A stretch of DNA of 64,000 bases from Myxococcus qinghaiensis (GCF_024198215.1 NZ_JAKCFA010000015.1:228729-292728), one strand, 5' to 3'; shown: positions 34,466-44,010, numbered from the stretch's first letter. Notes: generated by a model from the sequence alone, not told the origin. A program made the numbers and translations.

Positions 34466-36295
34466 CTACTGCGCGGTGGTGATGGTGCCCACCGCCACGT
34501 TGATGGCCTGCAGCGAGCCGGAAGCCGGCAGCGCGTGCGCCTTGAGGACACTCAGCGGCACCACGGTACCGGCCGGCGTCTCGGCGAGGGCCTCCACGGC
34601 CAGCGCCACGGACAGCAGCGCGCCGTCGTACTCATGCGCCGGAGCGCCCTTCTGGTACACGCCCACGCTCAGCGTGCGGCCCTTCACGCCCGACTTGAGC
34701 AGGTGGGGCGCGTCGCCGAGCGCGTAGCCACGGTTGGCCACGTACTCGGAGCCGTCCACGGTGGACCAGGACGCGGTGGCCGCATCCAGCCCCAGCGTCA
34801 GGTCCGCGCCGCGACCGGACTGGCCCGTGGGGCCCACCAGGTCCAGCACCAGCGTGTTGCCCGAGGACTGGCTGGCATTGCGCACCAGGCGCCAGCCCGT
34901 ACCCGTGGGGTCCACGTAAGCCACCGTGCTGGCGACGGGCACGGTGATGACGGCGGAGTCCGTCTTCGAAGCATCCGCCACGCTGGTGACCGTCACGGTG
35001 TACGTGCCCGGCCTGTTCGGCGCGGTGTACACGCCCGTGCTGCTCACGGTGCCGTTGGCCGAACCGCCCTCGACGGCCCAGGTCACCGCGACAACAGAGG
35101 TGCCCGTGACTTCGGCCGTGAGGTTGACGACGGCCCCAGGCCCCACGGTGGCCGTCTTCGGAGTGACACTCACCGCCACCGTCGGAACGACGATGGGGTC
35201 CACGGTAAGGGTGGCCGAGTCGGACTTCGTCGGGTCCGCCACGCTGGTGGCCGTCACGGTGAACGTGCCCGCGCGGCGCGGCGCCCGGTACACGCCCGTG
35301 CTGCTCACGGTGCCGTTGTCGTCACCGCCCTCCACGGACCACTGCACCGCGAGGTTGTTCGTCCCCGTGACCTGCGCGGACAGGGAGAACGAGCCATCCT
35401 GCACCACCGTGCCAGTCTTCGGAGAGACAGTCACCGCCACCTCCTCGACGACGACAGGCTCCACCGTGATGGAGGCAGAAGCCTTCTTCGCCGGGTCCGC
35501 CACGCTGGTGGCCGTCACGGTGAACGTGCCCGTCTTCTTCGGCGCGCGGTACACGCCCGTGCTGCTGACGAAGCCGTTCGCGTCGCCACCCTCCACGGAC
35601 CACTGCACCGCGAGGTTGTTGGTGCCGGTGACCTCGGCCGTCAGCTGGACGGTGCCATCCCAGGTGGTGCTGCCCGACGAGGGGCTCACCGTCACCACCA
35701 CCTCCCCGACGACGACAGGCTCCACCGTGACAGTGGCGGAGCCCTTCTTCGTCGGGTCCGCCACGCTGGTGGCCGTCACGGTGAACGTGCCCGGCGTGTT
35801 GGGCGCCGTGTACCGGCCCGTGCTGCTCACGGTGCCATTCTCGTCGCCACCCTCCACGGACCACTGCACCGCGGTGACGGAGGAACCGGAGACCTCCGCC
35901 GTGAGAGTGGTGGCGGTCCCCTGGCCGATGGTCACCACCTCCGGCGTCACCTTCACGATGACCGTCGGAGTCTGGACCGCCTCCACCTTGACGGTGGCCG
36001 TGTCCTTCTTCGAGGTGTCCACCGCGTTGGTGGCCACCACGGTGTACGTGCCGGCCTCGGCCGGCGCGGTGTAGATGCCCGAGCTGCTGATGGTGCCGTG
36101 GGAGTCGCCTCCCTCCACCGACCACAGGACGCGCGGGTCCTTCGCATCCTTCACCGAAGCGCTGAAGGTCGCCTTCTCACCGGCCTTCACCGTGACGGTC
36201 TTCGGAGTCACCGTCACCGGCCCCGAATCGGAGTCGGAGCAGGCCACCAGCGCCCCCATCAGGAGCGGAACAATGAGTTTCATCCACGTTTTCAT
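34466..36295 (-). CDS. Lipoprotein with five tandem Ig-like repeats
   Basis: The protein has 609 aa. A lipobox signal peptide ends in MGALVAC, with Cys19 the lipidation site. Five units of ~86 residues follow (roughly aa 25-460). Each carries V-x-W-(S/A)-V-E-G-G-(D/S)-x-x-G-(T/F)-(V/I)-S-S-(T/S)-G-x-Y-x-A-P, then TYTV or TFTV and often TSVADPTK, a bacterial Ig-like pattern. The last ~140 residues form a different, non-repeated domain (VAYVDPTGTGWRLVRN...GVYQKGAPAHEYDGA) that resembles a cohesin-like fold; the match is weak. It probably sits on the cell surface. Its ATG is 5 nt past the stop of the M4 protease gene, so the two are co-transcribed, and a terminator follows. The protease carries a dockerin-like tail, so a cohesin-dockerin pair is a tempting but unproven reading. 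Confidence 0.85.
   Translation of the reverse strand: MKTWMKLIVPLLMGALVACSDSDSGPVTVTPKTVTVKAGEKATFSASVKDAKDPRVLWSVEGGDSHGTISSSGIYTAPAEAGTYTVVATNAVDTSKKDTATVKVEAVQTPTVIVKVTPEVVTIGQGTATTLTAEVSGSSVTAVQWSVEGGDENGTVSSTGRYTAPNTPGTFTVTATSVADPTKKGSATVTVEPVVVGEVVVTVSPSSGSTTWDGTVQLTAEVTGTNNLAVQWSVEGGDANGFVSSTGVYRAPKKTGTFTVTATSVADPAKKASASITVEPVVVEEVAVTVSPKTGTVVQDGSFSLSAQVTGTNNLAVQWSVEGGDDNGTVSSTGVYRAPRRAGTFTVTATSVADPTKSDSATLTVDPIVVPTVAVSVTPKTATVGPGAVVNLTAEVTGTSVVAVTWAVEGGSANGTVSSTGVYTAPNRPGTYTVTVTSVADASKTDSAVITVPVASTVAYVDPTGTGWRLVRNASQSSGNTLVLDLVGPTGQSGRGADLTLGLDAATASWSTVDGSEYVANRGYALGDAPHLLKSGVKGRTLSVGVYQKGAPAHEYDGALLSVALAVEALAETPAGTVVPLSVLKAHALPASGSLQAINVAVGTITTAQ
34970..36110 (-). repeat. Tandem ~260-bp DNA repeats inside the lipoprotein gene
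   Basis: The Ig-repeat codons are also repeated at DNA level: GTCCGCCACGCTGGTGGCCG followed by TCACGGTGAACGTGCCC recurs near 35235, 35496 and 35757, with diverged copies near 34975 and 36016. Such near-identity favours recombination and copy-number change. Confidence 0.8.
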
Positions 36296-36300
36296 GGGGA

Positions 36301-39300
36301 TTACCGTCCGAACTGGGTGACGAAGAGGGTGATGTCGCTGTCATTCACAGAGCCGACGCCGTCGAGGTTCGTCGCCTCGGAGCCGTTGGTGTCGTAGTCC
36401 TGCGCGAGCAGGCCCATGTCCTCTCCGTCCACGACGTTGTCGCCATTGATGTCGCCCGTGTAGACCCGGAAGGTCGCCACGGCCTTCGCCGTCGGCACCA
36501 CGACGCTCGCCGCGGACACGTGGCACACGCCACGGACCTGCGGCGCGGCGTAGACGCCGTCCTCACTGACGGTGCCGCAGATGCGGCCCTCCGCCACGGA
36601 CCAGCTCACCGCCGTGTCCACCGCGTTCGCCACGTTCGCCTGCAGGGCGACGGAGCCCCCCACCGGCACCACGTGCTGCGCCACCGCGAACTCCACCGTG
36701 ACGGGATGCAGCGTGAAGGGCGTGGTCGCTTTGGACCAGTTGCCATAGGCGTCGTACGCCACCGCCTCGAGGACATGCGCCCCCGGCGCCAGCGGAATCG
36801 GGAACAGCGGCAGCGTGTACGGCTCGGACGCGCTCCTCCCCTTCAGCGCGCCGTCTACGTAGAACTCCACGTAGGCCACGCCCGTGTCGTCGGTGGCCTC
36901 GGCCCGCATCGTGTAGTTCTCGTACAGGCCCTCCACGCTGGCGGTGATGTGCGGCGCGCCCTGGTCCTGGATGGTGGAGTTGCGCACCTCGAAGGCCACC
37001 GTGCGCTCCGTCGTGTTGCCCGCCTTGTCCGTGGCCGTCGCCTTGAACTCGTGCGAGCCGTTGGACAGGGTCCTCGTGTCGAACGCCGTCGCGTAGATGC
37101 CCTCGGCGTCCGTGAACGAGTCCACCGGGGTGCCATCCACCTGGAACGCGAGGGTGGCCGTCCAGACGTTGTCGCTTACGGAGGCCCGGAGCTGCACCGT
37201 CCCGTAGCTGCCCTCGACCGCCGCGGAGAGCGTGGGGCTCTGGATGTCCGCCTGGGTCGAGGTGACCAGGCCGACGTCGTCCAGGAAGAACTGGGTGACT
37301 TCATCCGGGACCTGCGGGGCCGCCGTCTGGTCCACGTCGAAGAACAACTGCACCGTCTGGCCCCGGTACGCGGTCAGGTCGAAGCGGTGCTGGCGGTACT
37401 CCGCGTTGGTGTCATCCACGTTGGAGAGCGTCCTCAGCGTCGCCAGCTCGGTGCCGGCGGAATCCCGGACCTTCGCGCTGAAGGTGTGGTGGGCCACCGC
37501 GTCGGTGAACGCGGCGTTGTAGATGCGCAGCCAGAAGCTGAAGATGGCCGAGGTCGCCGTCGCCGGAATGGCCACGGACTGACGGACGGAGTGCCGCGCC
37601 GGCCCCGCGTTGGTCCAGAAGACGTACATGCGGCTGCCCGTGTGCGCGAAGGACGGGCTGCTGAAGATGCCCGCCGAGCCCGACAAGGTCGTGGCCCCCG
37701 TCCAGCTCGTGGAGGTCTCGAAGCTGGGATTGAGCACGCGCTGGGTGGCGGTGGTGTCCACGTAGAACGTCACCGAGGGAGAGTCCCCCGTGTTGCCGCC
37801 CGCGTCCGTGGCCCGGGCGACGAGCGTGTGCGCGCCAGCCGTCAACGAGGAGACGTTGACGACCCGGGCGAACGACCTGACCGAGTTGCCCAGGGACACG
37901 CCGTCGACGAGGAACTCCACCGCGTTGACGAAGCCGTTGTCGGACACCTCCGCGAGGTAGCCCACGCGCGTGCCGGAGAAGAGCACGGAAGCCCTCACCC
38001 GGGGCGCCTCGGCATCCGCCGCGTGCATGACGCGCAGCGCGAAGTCATCCAATTGGAAGCTGGTGGCGATCGAGGCGTTCTCGCGCCCCTCCAGGAAGAT
38101 GCGCACCGTCTGGCCCGCGTAGGCCGTCAGGTCCACGCTCTGCTGCACCCAGCCTGGCGTCGCGTCCAGGTTGGACCACGTCGCCAGCGTCCCCAGCACC
38201 GTGCCCGAGGTGTCCTGGACCTGGAGCGTCAGCGTGTCGCGGACGGCGGTGGTCGTCGTCTCGGAGGTGAGGAGGTTGAGGAAGAAGGTCAGCGAGGCCT
38301 TGGTGACGCCGGCGGGAATGGTGACGTCCTGCCACAGCCGGTCGACGTGCGTCGATCCCCAGCCGTTGAGCCACACGTAGCCCTGGCCGGAGTGCGTACC
38401 GGAGGAGACCGGGAAGTTGATGTTCTCCGGCGGGTCCGCCATCCAGCCCTGGCCGTCCAGCTCGAAGCCCGGGTCGGCCAGCAGCTGCTCGAAGCTGTTG
38501 GAGACGGTGAAGCTCGCCGGAGCGGACGCGGTGGAATTGCCGGCCGCGTCGTACGCCACCGCCACCAGCTGGTGCGTGCCGTTGGACAGCGGCGTGGCGT
38601 CCAGCGGGCTCTGGTACGGCTGGACGGAGACGTTCCCCGCCAGGGCGCCATCGACGAAGAACTCCACGCGGGCCACGCCCACGTTGTCGTCGGCCTGCGC
38701 ATGCAACTGGAGCGCAGGCGCGCTGCCAGAGATGCTCGCGGCGACGGTGGGGGCCGTGCGGTCGTCGTACGTGCCGGCGGTGTAGCCCACGTTGATGGCC
38801 GCGAAGGCGTTCTGCACCGCGCGGTACTCGTTGGACTGGGAGCCGAAGAGGTCCGCGGCGGCCTGGAGGCTGCTGGTGCGGGCCGACATGTAATTGGACG
38901 ACGGGAACAGGTAGACGGTGAGCGCGCGGTACCAGATGGCCGCCGCCTTGTCGTTGCCGATACCCCTCATGCCCGCGGGCAGATAGGTGCTGGAGTAGTC
39001 GGTGCCGATGACCAGTGGCTGCGCGCCCTGGGACAGGAAGTAGAAGGCGCGGTTCATCGGGCCGCTGCTGAAGTGCACGTCGATGTTGCCGAGGCCGGGG
39101 TACCAGGCGTCCACGCTCGCGCCGTCCAGCGACGGGCGGAACATGACGCGCAGCGGGAAGGCGCTGAGCTGCTCGGCCATGAGCCAGTTGCCGCCCGTGT
39201 CACCAATGGTGCTGCCGCGGCCGTTGGCCACCCAGAACTCCGCCAGGGTGCCGAAGATGTCCGAGTTGGCCTCGTTGAGGCCGCCGGACTCGCCGTCGTA

Positions 39301-40524
39301 GATGAGGCCGGCCGTGTGCGAGGCGACGCCGTGGGTCATCTCGTGGCCCGTCACGTCGAGCACGCCCATGGACCTGAAGCCGCCGGCGGCCGGGAACGAG
39401 CCGTCGCCGTAGCTCATGCAGAAGCAGCCGTCGCTCCAGAAGGCGTTGTCGTAGAGGTTGCTGGCGTGCACCCGGTTGTAGGTGGGCGAGCCAAAGCCAT
39501 CCACGCCGTCGCGGCCGAAGATCTTCTTGTAGAAGTCCCACGTCGCCAGCAGGCCGTAGTGCGCGTCGACGGCGGCCGTCTGTCCATTGGTGCTCAGGGT
39601 GTTGTTGGCACCGACGATGTAGTTCTGCCCGTCGCCCCAGACGTTGTCGGCGTCCGTGTAGAGGGTCAGCGTGGGAATGACGCCGTTCTGCACGGCGGCG
39701 TGGTTGACGTCGTAGGTCCGGATGCCCTCGCCGCCCGCGCGCGTGACATCGCGCAGCTCGAAGAGGCCCTGGGGGTTCTGGAAGACATCCAACGGCACCT
39801 CACCGCTGTACTGCGAGCGGCCGAGGCCCTTGGCGGCGGCCGTCTGGAGCGAGCTCCACTTCTTCAGCACCTCGCCCGAGTGCGCGTCGATGATGAAGTC
39901 GGTGTGCTTGACGCCGTCCTTCGCGTTCTCCAGCTCGGTGTGCACGTGGTACGCGAGCCGGTAGCCCACGACCTGCGTGTCGAAGTCCGCCGCGTTCTGC
40001 TTCGCGACGGGCTTGCCGGGGTAGCGGTTCACCAGCCGCGTCTGGGGATAGACGATGAGCTCGCTCTTCGGCGTGACGCCGAACTCACCCTTGGGTGCCA
40101 GCTCCTGGGTGGCCTTCGACACCGCGGACTTCGCGTCCAGCGTGGGCGTCACGTCCAGACGGATGCCCTTGCGCAGGCCGTCGGTGGTGATGCGGAGGTC
40201 CCTTGCGGACAGTCCCTGGTGGGTGATGGCCACGGCGCCCCACACGGGTACGCCCTGGTATGTCTGGGCGAAGCGTGCGTGCGTCTGACCAAAGGAGTCC
40301 GTGCTGGAGCTGGACAGCTGGAAGCCGTCCCGCGAGCCCAACCCGAGTTCGAGGCTTTGCGACTTGAGGCTTGCCAGGGATTCCGCCACACGGGCTGGCT
40401 CCTGGACCTGGAGCTGCGTCAGCGTGGGGAGGGAAACCGGCGTGAGTTTCTCAGCCGCGAGGGAAGAGCTCGCCGAGAAAAGGCTGGCGAGGAGCAGAGG
40501 CCACCGGGGCCACGGCTTGGGCAT
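36301..40524 (-). CDS. Secreted M4-family (thermolysin-like) metalloprotease with adhesion repeats and dockerin-like tail
   Basis: The protein has 1407 aa. A signal peptide (about residues 1-24, cleavage after SLAA) precedes an FTP/PepSY-type inhibitory propeptide (~30-210). The M4 catalytic domain (~240-590) has zinc motif HEMTH (394-398), third ligand Glu418 in GGLNEANSD and the downstream catalytic His in VHFSSGPMNRAF. Then come Ig-like modules with a repeated V-E-F-x-V-D-G motif and two carbohydrate-binding-like beta-sandwich modules (DPGFELDGQGW...; NPSFETSTSW...). The last ~55 residues, DINGDNVVDGEDMGLL followed by LDGVGSVNDSDIT, look like a dockerin-type calcium-binding pair. M4 enzymes are usually ~300-600 aa when mature, so this is a long, multi-domain form likely acting outside the cell on prey or matrix protein. 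It is the first gene of a two-gene unit with the Ig-repeat lipoprotein. Confidence 0.92.
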   Translation of the reverse strand: MPKPWPRWPLLLASLFSASSSLAAEKLTPVSLPTLTQLQVQEPARVAESLASLKSQSLELGLGSRDGFQLSSSSTDSFGQTHARFAQTYQGVPVWGAVAITHQGLSARDLRITTDGLRKGIRLDVTPTLDAKSAVSKATQELAPKGEFGVTPKSELIVYPQTRLVNRYPGKPVAKQNAADFDTQVVGYRLAYHVHTELENAKDGVKHTDFIIDAHSGEVLKKWSSLQTAAAKGLGRSQYSGEVPLDVFQNPQGLFELRDVTRAGGEGIRTYDVNHAAVQNGVIPTLTLYTDADNVWGDGQNYIVGANNTLSTNGQTAAVDAHYGLLATWDFYKKIFGRDGVDGFGSPTYNRVHASNLYDNAFWSDGCFCMSYGDGSFPAAGGFRSMGVLDVTGHEMTHGVASHTAGLIYDGESGGLNEANSDIFGTLAEFWVANGRGSTIGDTGGNWLMAEQLSAFPLRVMFRPSLDGASVDAWYPGLGNIDVHFSSGPMNRAFYFLSQGAQPLVIGTDYSSTYLPAGMRGIGNDKAAAIWYRALTVYLFPSSNYMSARTSSLQAAADLFGSQSNEYRAVQNAFAAINVGYTAGTYDDRTAPTVAASISGSAPALQLHAQADDNVGVARVEFFVDGALAGNVSVQPYQSPLDATPLSNGTHQLVAVAYDAAGNSTASAPASFTVSNSFEQLLADPGFELDGQGWMADPPENINFPVSSGTHSGQGYVWLNGWGSTHVDRLWQDVTIPAGVTKASLTFFLNLLTSETTTTAVRDTLTLQVQDTSGTVLGTLATWSNLDATPGWVQQSVDLTAYAGQTVRIFLEGRENASIATSFQLDDFALRVMHAADAEAPRVRASVLFSGTRVGYLAEVSDNGFVNAVEFLVDGVSLGNSVRSFARVVNVSSLTAGAHTLVARATDAGGNTGDSPSVTFYVDTTATQRVLNPSFETSTSWTGATTLSGSAGIFSSPSFAHTGSRMYVFWTNAGPARHSVRQSVAIPATATSAIFSFWLRIYNAAFTDAVAHHTFSAKVRDSAGTELATLRTLSNVDDTNAEYRQHRFDLTAYRGQTVQLFFDVDQTAAPQVPDEVTQFFLDDVGLVTSTQADIQSPTLSAAVEGSYGTVQLRASVSDNVWTATLAFQVDGTPVDSFTDAEGIYATAFDTRTLSNGSHEFKATATDKAGNTTERTVAFEVRNSTIQDQGAPHITASVEGLYENYTMRAEATDDTGVAYVEFYVDGALKGRSASEPYTLPLFPIPLAPGAHVLEAVAYDAYGNWSKATTPFTLHPVTVEFAVAQHVVPVGGSVALQANVANAVDTAVSWSVAEGRICGTVSEDGVYAAPQVRGVCHVSAASVVVPTAKAVATFRVYTGDINGDNVVDGEDMGLLAQDYDTNGSEATNLDGVGSVNDSDITLFVTQFGR

Positions 40525-40995
40525 TGAATTGACTCCACACAGCGTTCAGGGGAACTCCCGCCGTCGGCGCCCGTGGTGGCGCGCCGTCGCCGGAAGGATC
40601 ACGCTCATGGCGGAGGGGCCGAACAGCCTCGGACCTTTGCCCCGTGGGGTCCATGGTCAGCGTAATTATCTGCCAGCATACACTATCAAGGCCCCAAGAA
40701 AACAAGGGGGGCCCTGATGGACACAAACGGAAACAAGAACCACAAGGAGTTGCACCTGCTTCACATTGGGTCTTATAAGACCTGTGGGTAGAAAGGAAGA
40801 CCTTGCCTCAATAGAAAGACACGAAAATCCCCCAACCACACCCGTCTGGCAGGAAAATCTAGTTTTGGAGCCGGTCGCCCACCGAGGACCCGAGAATCTC
40901 TCCTCAAGGCACAAGAGGCAGCACCACCAACCACGCAATCACTCGCATGAACACCCCATCCGGCGTCCTGTCGGTTGGAATAACGACCTCTCGGC
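40525..40995. other. Gene-free stretch upstream of the M4 protease; includes palindrome 40769-40782
   Basis: No gene is seen. It should carry the leftward promoter of the protease gene. It contains a perfect 14-bp palindrome, GGTCTTATAAGACC (40769-40782), and a hairpin-like AGGCCCC...GGGGGCCCT (around 40689-40715). The first resembles an operator, but the protein that might bind it is unknown. Confidence 0.5.
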
Positions 40996-42198
40996 TCAGC
41001 CCGCCCGAAGCACCGTGCCCAACCGACGAACGGCCTCCTCGATGCGCAAAGGCTCACAGTGCGAGAAGTTCAATCGCAGTCCATGTGACGCCGAGCGCCC
41101 GCCGCTCACCGCGAAAGCCTGCCCCGGAAGAAACGCCACCTGCTGCGACTCCAGCGCCCGCGCCAGCAGCACCGTGGTGTCGAACCGCTCCGGCAGCTCC
41201 ACCCAGACGAACATCCCGCTCGTGGGCTTCGTCCACGAAGCCCCTTCCGGCAGGTGCTCCTCCAGCGCCCGCAGCAGCGTGTCCCGCCGCAGCCGGTACT
41301 CCCCGCGCAGCCGCTCCAGATGCGCGTCCAACCTCCCCGACTCCAGGAACGCGAGCACCATCCGCTGCGTGAAGGTCGCCGTGTCGATGTCGCTCGACTC
41401 CTTCACCGTCGCCAGCCTGAACACCATCGCCTCCGGCACCACCACCCAGCCCACCCGCAGCGCAGGCGCCAGAATCTTCGAGAACGACCCGACGTAATAG
41501 ACCCACTGCGCGTCCAAAGAGCGCAGCGGAGGCAGCGCCCCGCCCTCCTCGTAGTGCAGGAAGCCGTACGCATCATCCTCGATGATGGGCATGCGGTACT
41601 CCCGCGCCAGTTCCACCAGGCGCTCCCGCTCCGCACGCACAAGGCTCGTCCCGAGCGGATTGTGCCCGTCGCTCATCGTGTACAGGAACGCCGGCCGCTC
41701 CCCTGACTTGAGCAGTGCCTCCATCCCCTCCAGGTCCAACCCCGTCCGCCCATCCCGCCGCACCGTGAGCCGTCGCGCCTGGAACGGGTCCAACACCTGC
41801 TGGAACCCCGAATACACCCGGTCCTCCAGCAGCACCGCCTGCCCCGGCTCCAGCAAGAGCCGCGTCAGCAGATTCATCCCCTGCTGCGCCCCCGTCGTCA
41901 GGAACACCTGACTCGTCGAGCAAACCACCCCGCGCTTCGCCATCAACGCCACCACCTGCTCGCGCAGCGGCTCCAGCGTCGCCGAGTACTGCAACGCCCC
42001 CACCTGCTCCGCCAGCACCCGCGCCGCCGCCTCCGCCATGCCTTGCGTGGGAAACAGCTCCGCGGCGGGGAGCCCCAACGCCAGTGAGAACACGCCCGGC
42101 CGGGTGATTTTCTGCAGCATGTCCTGGATGGCCGAGGGCGCCAGACGCCGGGCCCAGGACGCCAACGGCAACTCGGAGGAGGTCGAAGAAGCCGTCAC
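40996..42198 (-). CDS. PLP-dependent aminotransferase (class I/II, 2-aminoadipate/MocR-type fold)
   Basis: The protein has 400 aa when started at GTG 42198, which has GGAGG 9 nt upstream; a longer open frame upstream overlaps the divergent gene and is unlikely to be used. PLP signatures: TTGAQQG (~101-107), NPLGTS (Asn180), EDDAYG (Asp209, Tyr211), and the Schiff-base Lys241 in SFSKILAPALRVGW. The family includes 2-aminoadipate transaminases and the catalytic halves of MocR regulators; there is no helix-turn-helix here, so it is an enzyme. Next to the CmlA-type hydroxylase it may supply or modify an amino acid for the peptide (inference). The substrate is not predictable from sequence. Confidence 0.88.
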   Translation of the reverse strand: MTASSTSSELPLASWARRLAPSAIQDMLQKITRPGVFSLALGLPAAELFPTQGMAEAAARVLAEQVGALQYSATLEPLREQVVALMAKRGVVCSTSQVFLTTGAQQGMNLLTRLLLEPGQAVLLEDRVYSGFQQVLDPFQARRLTVRRDGRTGLDLEGMEALLKSGERPAFLYTMSDGHNPLGTSLVRAERERLVELAREYRMPIIEDDAYGFLHYEEGGALPPLRSLDAQWVYYVGSFSKILAPALRVGWVVVPEAMVFRLATVKESSDIDTATFTQRMVLAFLESGRLDAHLERLRGEYRLRRDTLLRALEEHLPEGASWTKPTSGMFVWVELPERFDTTVLLARALESQQVAFLPGQAFAVSGGRSASHGLRLNFSHCEPLRIEEAVRRLGTVLRAG

Positions 42199-42384
42199 GG
42201 GGAGATACCTCCGGACTCCGACGCGCAAGACATGCGCACCCTTGAAAGTCCGACGCAAGCGTAGCGCAGGGGAAAGCCCCCAGGGTGAAAAGCCGAGGCA
42301 GGGGGAGACTCCCCGTGTGTACCGAGGGCCCTCCCCCCCACCTCCAGCAGGCAGGCGATCGTCAACAGGGGCTTCCCTGTCTCC
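42199..42384. promoter_or_regulatory. Shared divergent promoter region
   Basis: These 186 bases separate the aminotransferase (leftward) and hydroxylase (rightward) genes and must hold both promoters. No clear -10/-35 pair was picked by eye. Confidence 0.4.
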
Positions 42385-44010
42385 ATGTCGTCCCAGATAA
42401 TCGACGCTCGCCTGGAGAACCCGATGCTGGACCGACCGATGTACCTCAAGCCCAACGTGGCACTCGAGCCACTGTACAACCAGTGGTACGCCTGGTGGTA
42501 CCTGCTGTCTCCCGCCACCGCGCCGCTGTTCGTCACGAACCTGCACCAGAAGCTGATGCAGTCCTTCGTCGCCAACCCCGACGTGCACGTGGCCGCGCTG
42601 AAGAACCCGATGTTGATGGGTGGCCCGTTCATCAACCACCCCACCGCGCGCGCGGGCAAGGTGAAGGAGTTGCTGGAGCGGAACCAGAAGGAACAGGCGC
42701 ACATGCTCGCGTACACCAAGGCGGTGGCGGAGCTGGAGCAGCTGATGGCGCCGAACAACGGCGGCTCCCTGGAAGCCCTCTACCCCAAGGTGCCGGACCT
42801 GCTGCGCGGCTACGTGGAGCTCACGTATGACCTCAGCAACCGCGCCAGCGCGCGCTTCATCGAGCCGCTCCTGTACAAGAGCCGCTTCTATCAAGAGTCC
42901 GCGCAGAGCGTGACGCTGATGCAGGTGGACGGCGACTGGCGCCCGTACATCTTCAGCACGCCGCGCCTCGAGGAGGACATGCCCGTCCACCTCAAGGTGC
43001 CCTACCGCCACGAGGGCCTGGACGCGCTGTTCCGCATGCGCCACACCCCGGGCTCACCGGGCCAGGTGGCGGAGATGCTCGGCGTGCCGTCCTCGGCCGC
43101 CGCCGCGTTCGCCGACCTCTTCACCGACGTCGTTCCGCGCAAGGCGCCTCGCTACGACGGCGAGGGCGTGCGGGTGCGCTACTTCGGCCACGCCTGCGTG
43201 CTGCTGGAGACGAAGGAGGTCAGCATCCTCACCGACCCCGTCATCAGCTACGAGTTCCCCACGGACCTGCCGCGCTACACGCACGCGGACCTGCCCGACC
43301 ACGTGGACTACGTCGTCCTGACGCACGGCCACGCCGACCACCTGATGATGGAGACGCTGCTCCAGCTGCGTCACCGCGTGGGCACCATCATCGTCCCGCG
43401 CAACAACGGCAACTCGCTGGCGGACCCGTCCCTGCGCCTGATGCTCCACCACACGGGCTTCAAGAACGTGGTGGAGATCGACGACCTCCAGGAGATCACC
43501 ATCCCCGGCGGCTCCATCACCGGCCTGCCCTTCCTCGGCGAGCACAGTGATTTGGCCATCCAGGCCAAGACGGCCCACCTGGTGCGCCTGGGTGGCAAGT
43601 CCATCCTGATGGCGGCGGACTCCAACGCGATTGAGCCGCGCATGTACCAGCACCTGCGCGAAATCATCGGCCCCATCGACATCCTGTTCCTCGGCATGGA
43701 GTGCGAGGGCGGCCCGATGAGCTGGATGTACGGCCCGCTGTTGTCCAACCCGCTGCCTCGGAAGATGGACCAGGCGCGGCGCCTCAACGGCTCCGACTGC
43801 AACCGCGCCATGGAAATCACCAACCACCTGACGCCCAAGGAGGTCTACGTCTACGCCATGGGCCAGGAGCCGTGGCTGCGCCACGTGATGATCCTCGTCT
43901 ACAACGAGACGACTCCGCAGCTCATCGAGTCGAACAAGTTCATCGACCACTGCCGCTCCAAGGGCATGCAGGCCGAGCGGCCCTACGTGCGCATGGAGCG
44001 CGTGCTCTAG
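42385..44010 (+). CDS. CmlA-type diiron beta-hydroxylase acting on carrier-bound amino acids (MBL fold)
   Basis: The protein has 541 aa, close to CmlA (532 aa). It has a ~250-residue N-terminal domain followed by a metallo-beta-lactamase-fold domain. The candidate iron ligands are His314, His316, Asp318 and His319 in THGHADH, Glu386 in FLGEHSDL and Asp412 in MAADSN. Each is shifted by exactly nine from the CmlA ligand numbers I recall (305, 307, 309, 310, 377, 403), which strongly supports the assignment. CmlA beta-hydroxylates an aminoacyl group on an NRPS carrier domain. Here the target could be the Asn-like or aromatic residue of the assembly line in 1-20 kb (inference). The stop overlaps the convergent cysC stop by 3-4 nt. 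Confidence 0.85.
   Translation: MSSQIIDARLENPMLDRPMYLKPNVALEPLYNQWYAWWYLLSPATAPLFVTNLHQKLMQSFVANPDVHVAALKNPMLMGGPFINHPTARAGKVKELLERNQKEQAHMLAYTKAVAELEQLMAPNNGGSLEALYPKVPDLLRGYVELTYDLSNRASARFIEPLLYKSRFYQESAQSVTLMQVDGDWRPYIFSTPRLEEDMPVHLKVPYRHEGLDALFRMRHTPGSPGQVAEMLGVPSSAAAAFADLFTDVVPRKAPRYDGEGVRVRYFGHACVLLETKEVSILTDPVISYEFPTDLPRYTHADLPDHVDYVVLTHGHADHLMMETLLQLRHRVGTIIVPRNNGNSLADPSLRLMLHHTGFKNVVEIDDLQEITIPGGSITGLPFLGEHSDLAIQAKTAHLVRLGGKSILMAADSNAIEPRMYQHLREIIGPIDILFLGMECEGGPMSWMYGPLLSNPLPRKMDQARRLNGSDCNRAMEITNHLTPKEVYVYAMGQEPWLRHVMILVYNETTPQLIESNKFIDHCRSKGMQAERPYVRMERVL

Noticed and set aside
34926..36074. 382-codon Thr/Val-rich open frame on the + strand over the lipoprotein
   Set aside because: It mirrors the Ig repeats of the minus-strand gene, which has a lipobox and a correctly placed terminator.
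34970..36110. Regular repeats considered as a CRISPR-like array
   Set aside because: Period ~260 bp and in-frame Ig domains; they are coding repeats.
36520..40527. 1335-codon open frame opposite the M4 protease gene
   Set aside because: The minus strand has signal peptide, HEMTH zinc site and domains in order; the antisense frame shows none.
42199..43044. Upstream extension of the aminotransferase frame to 43044
   Set aside because: It lies opposite the hydroxylase gene, and GTG 42198 with GGAGG fits the family start.
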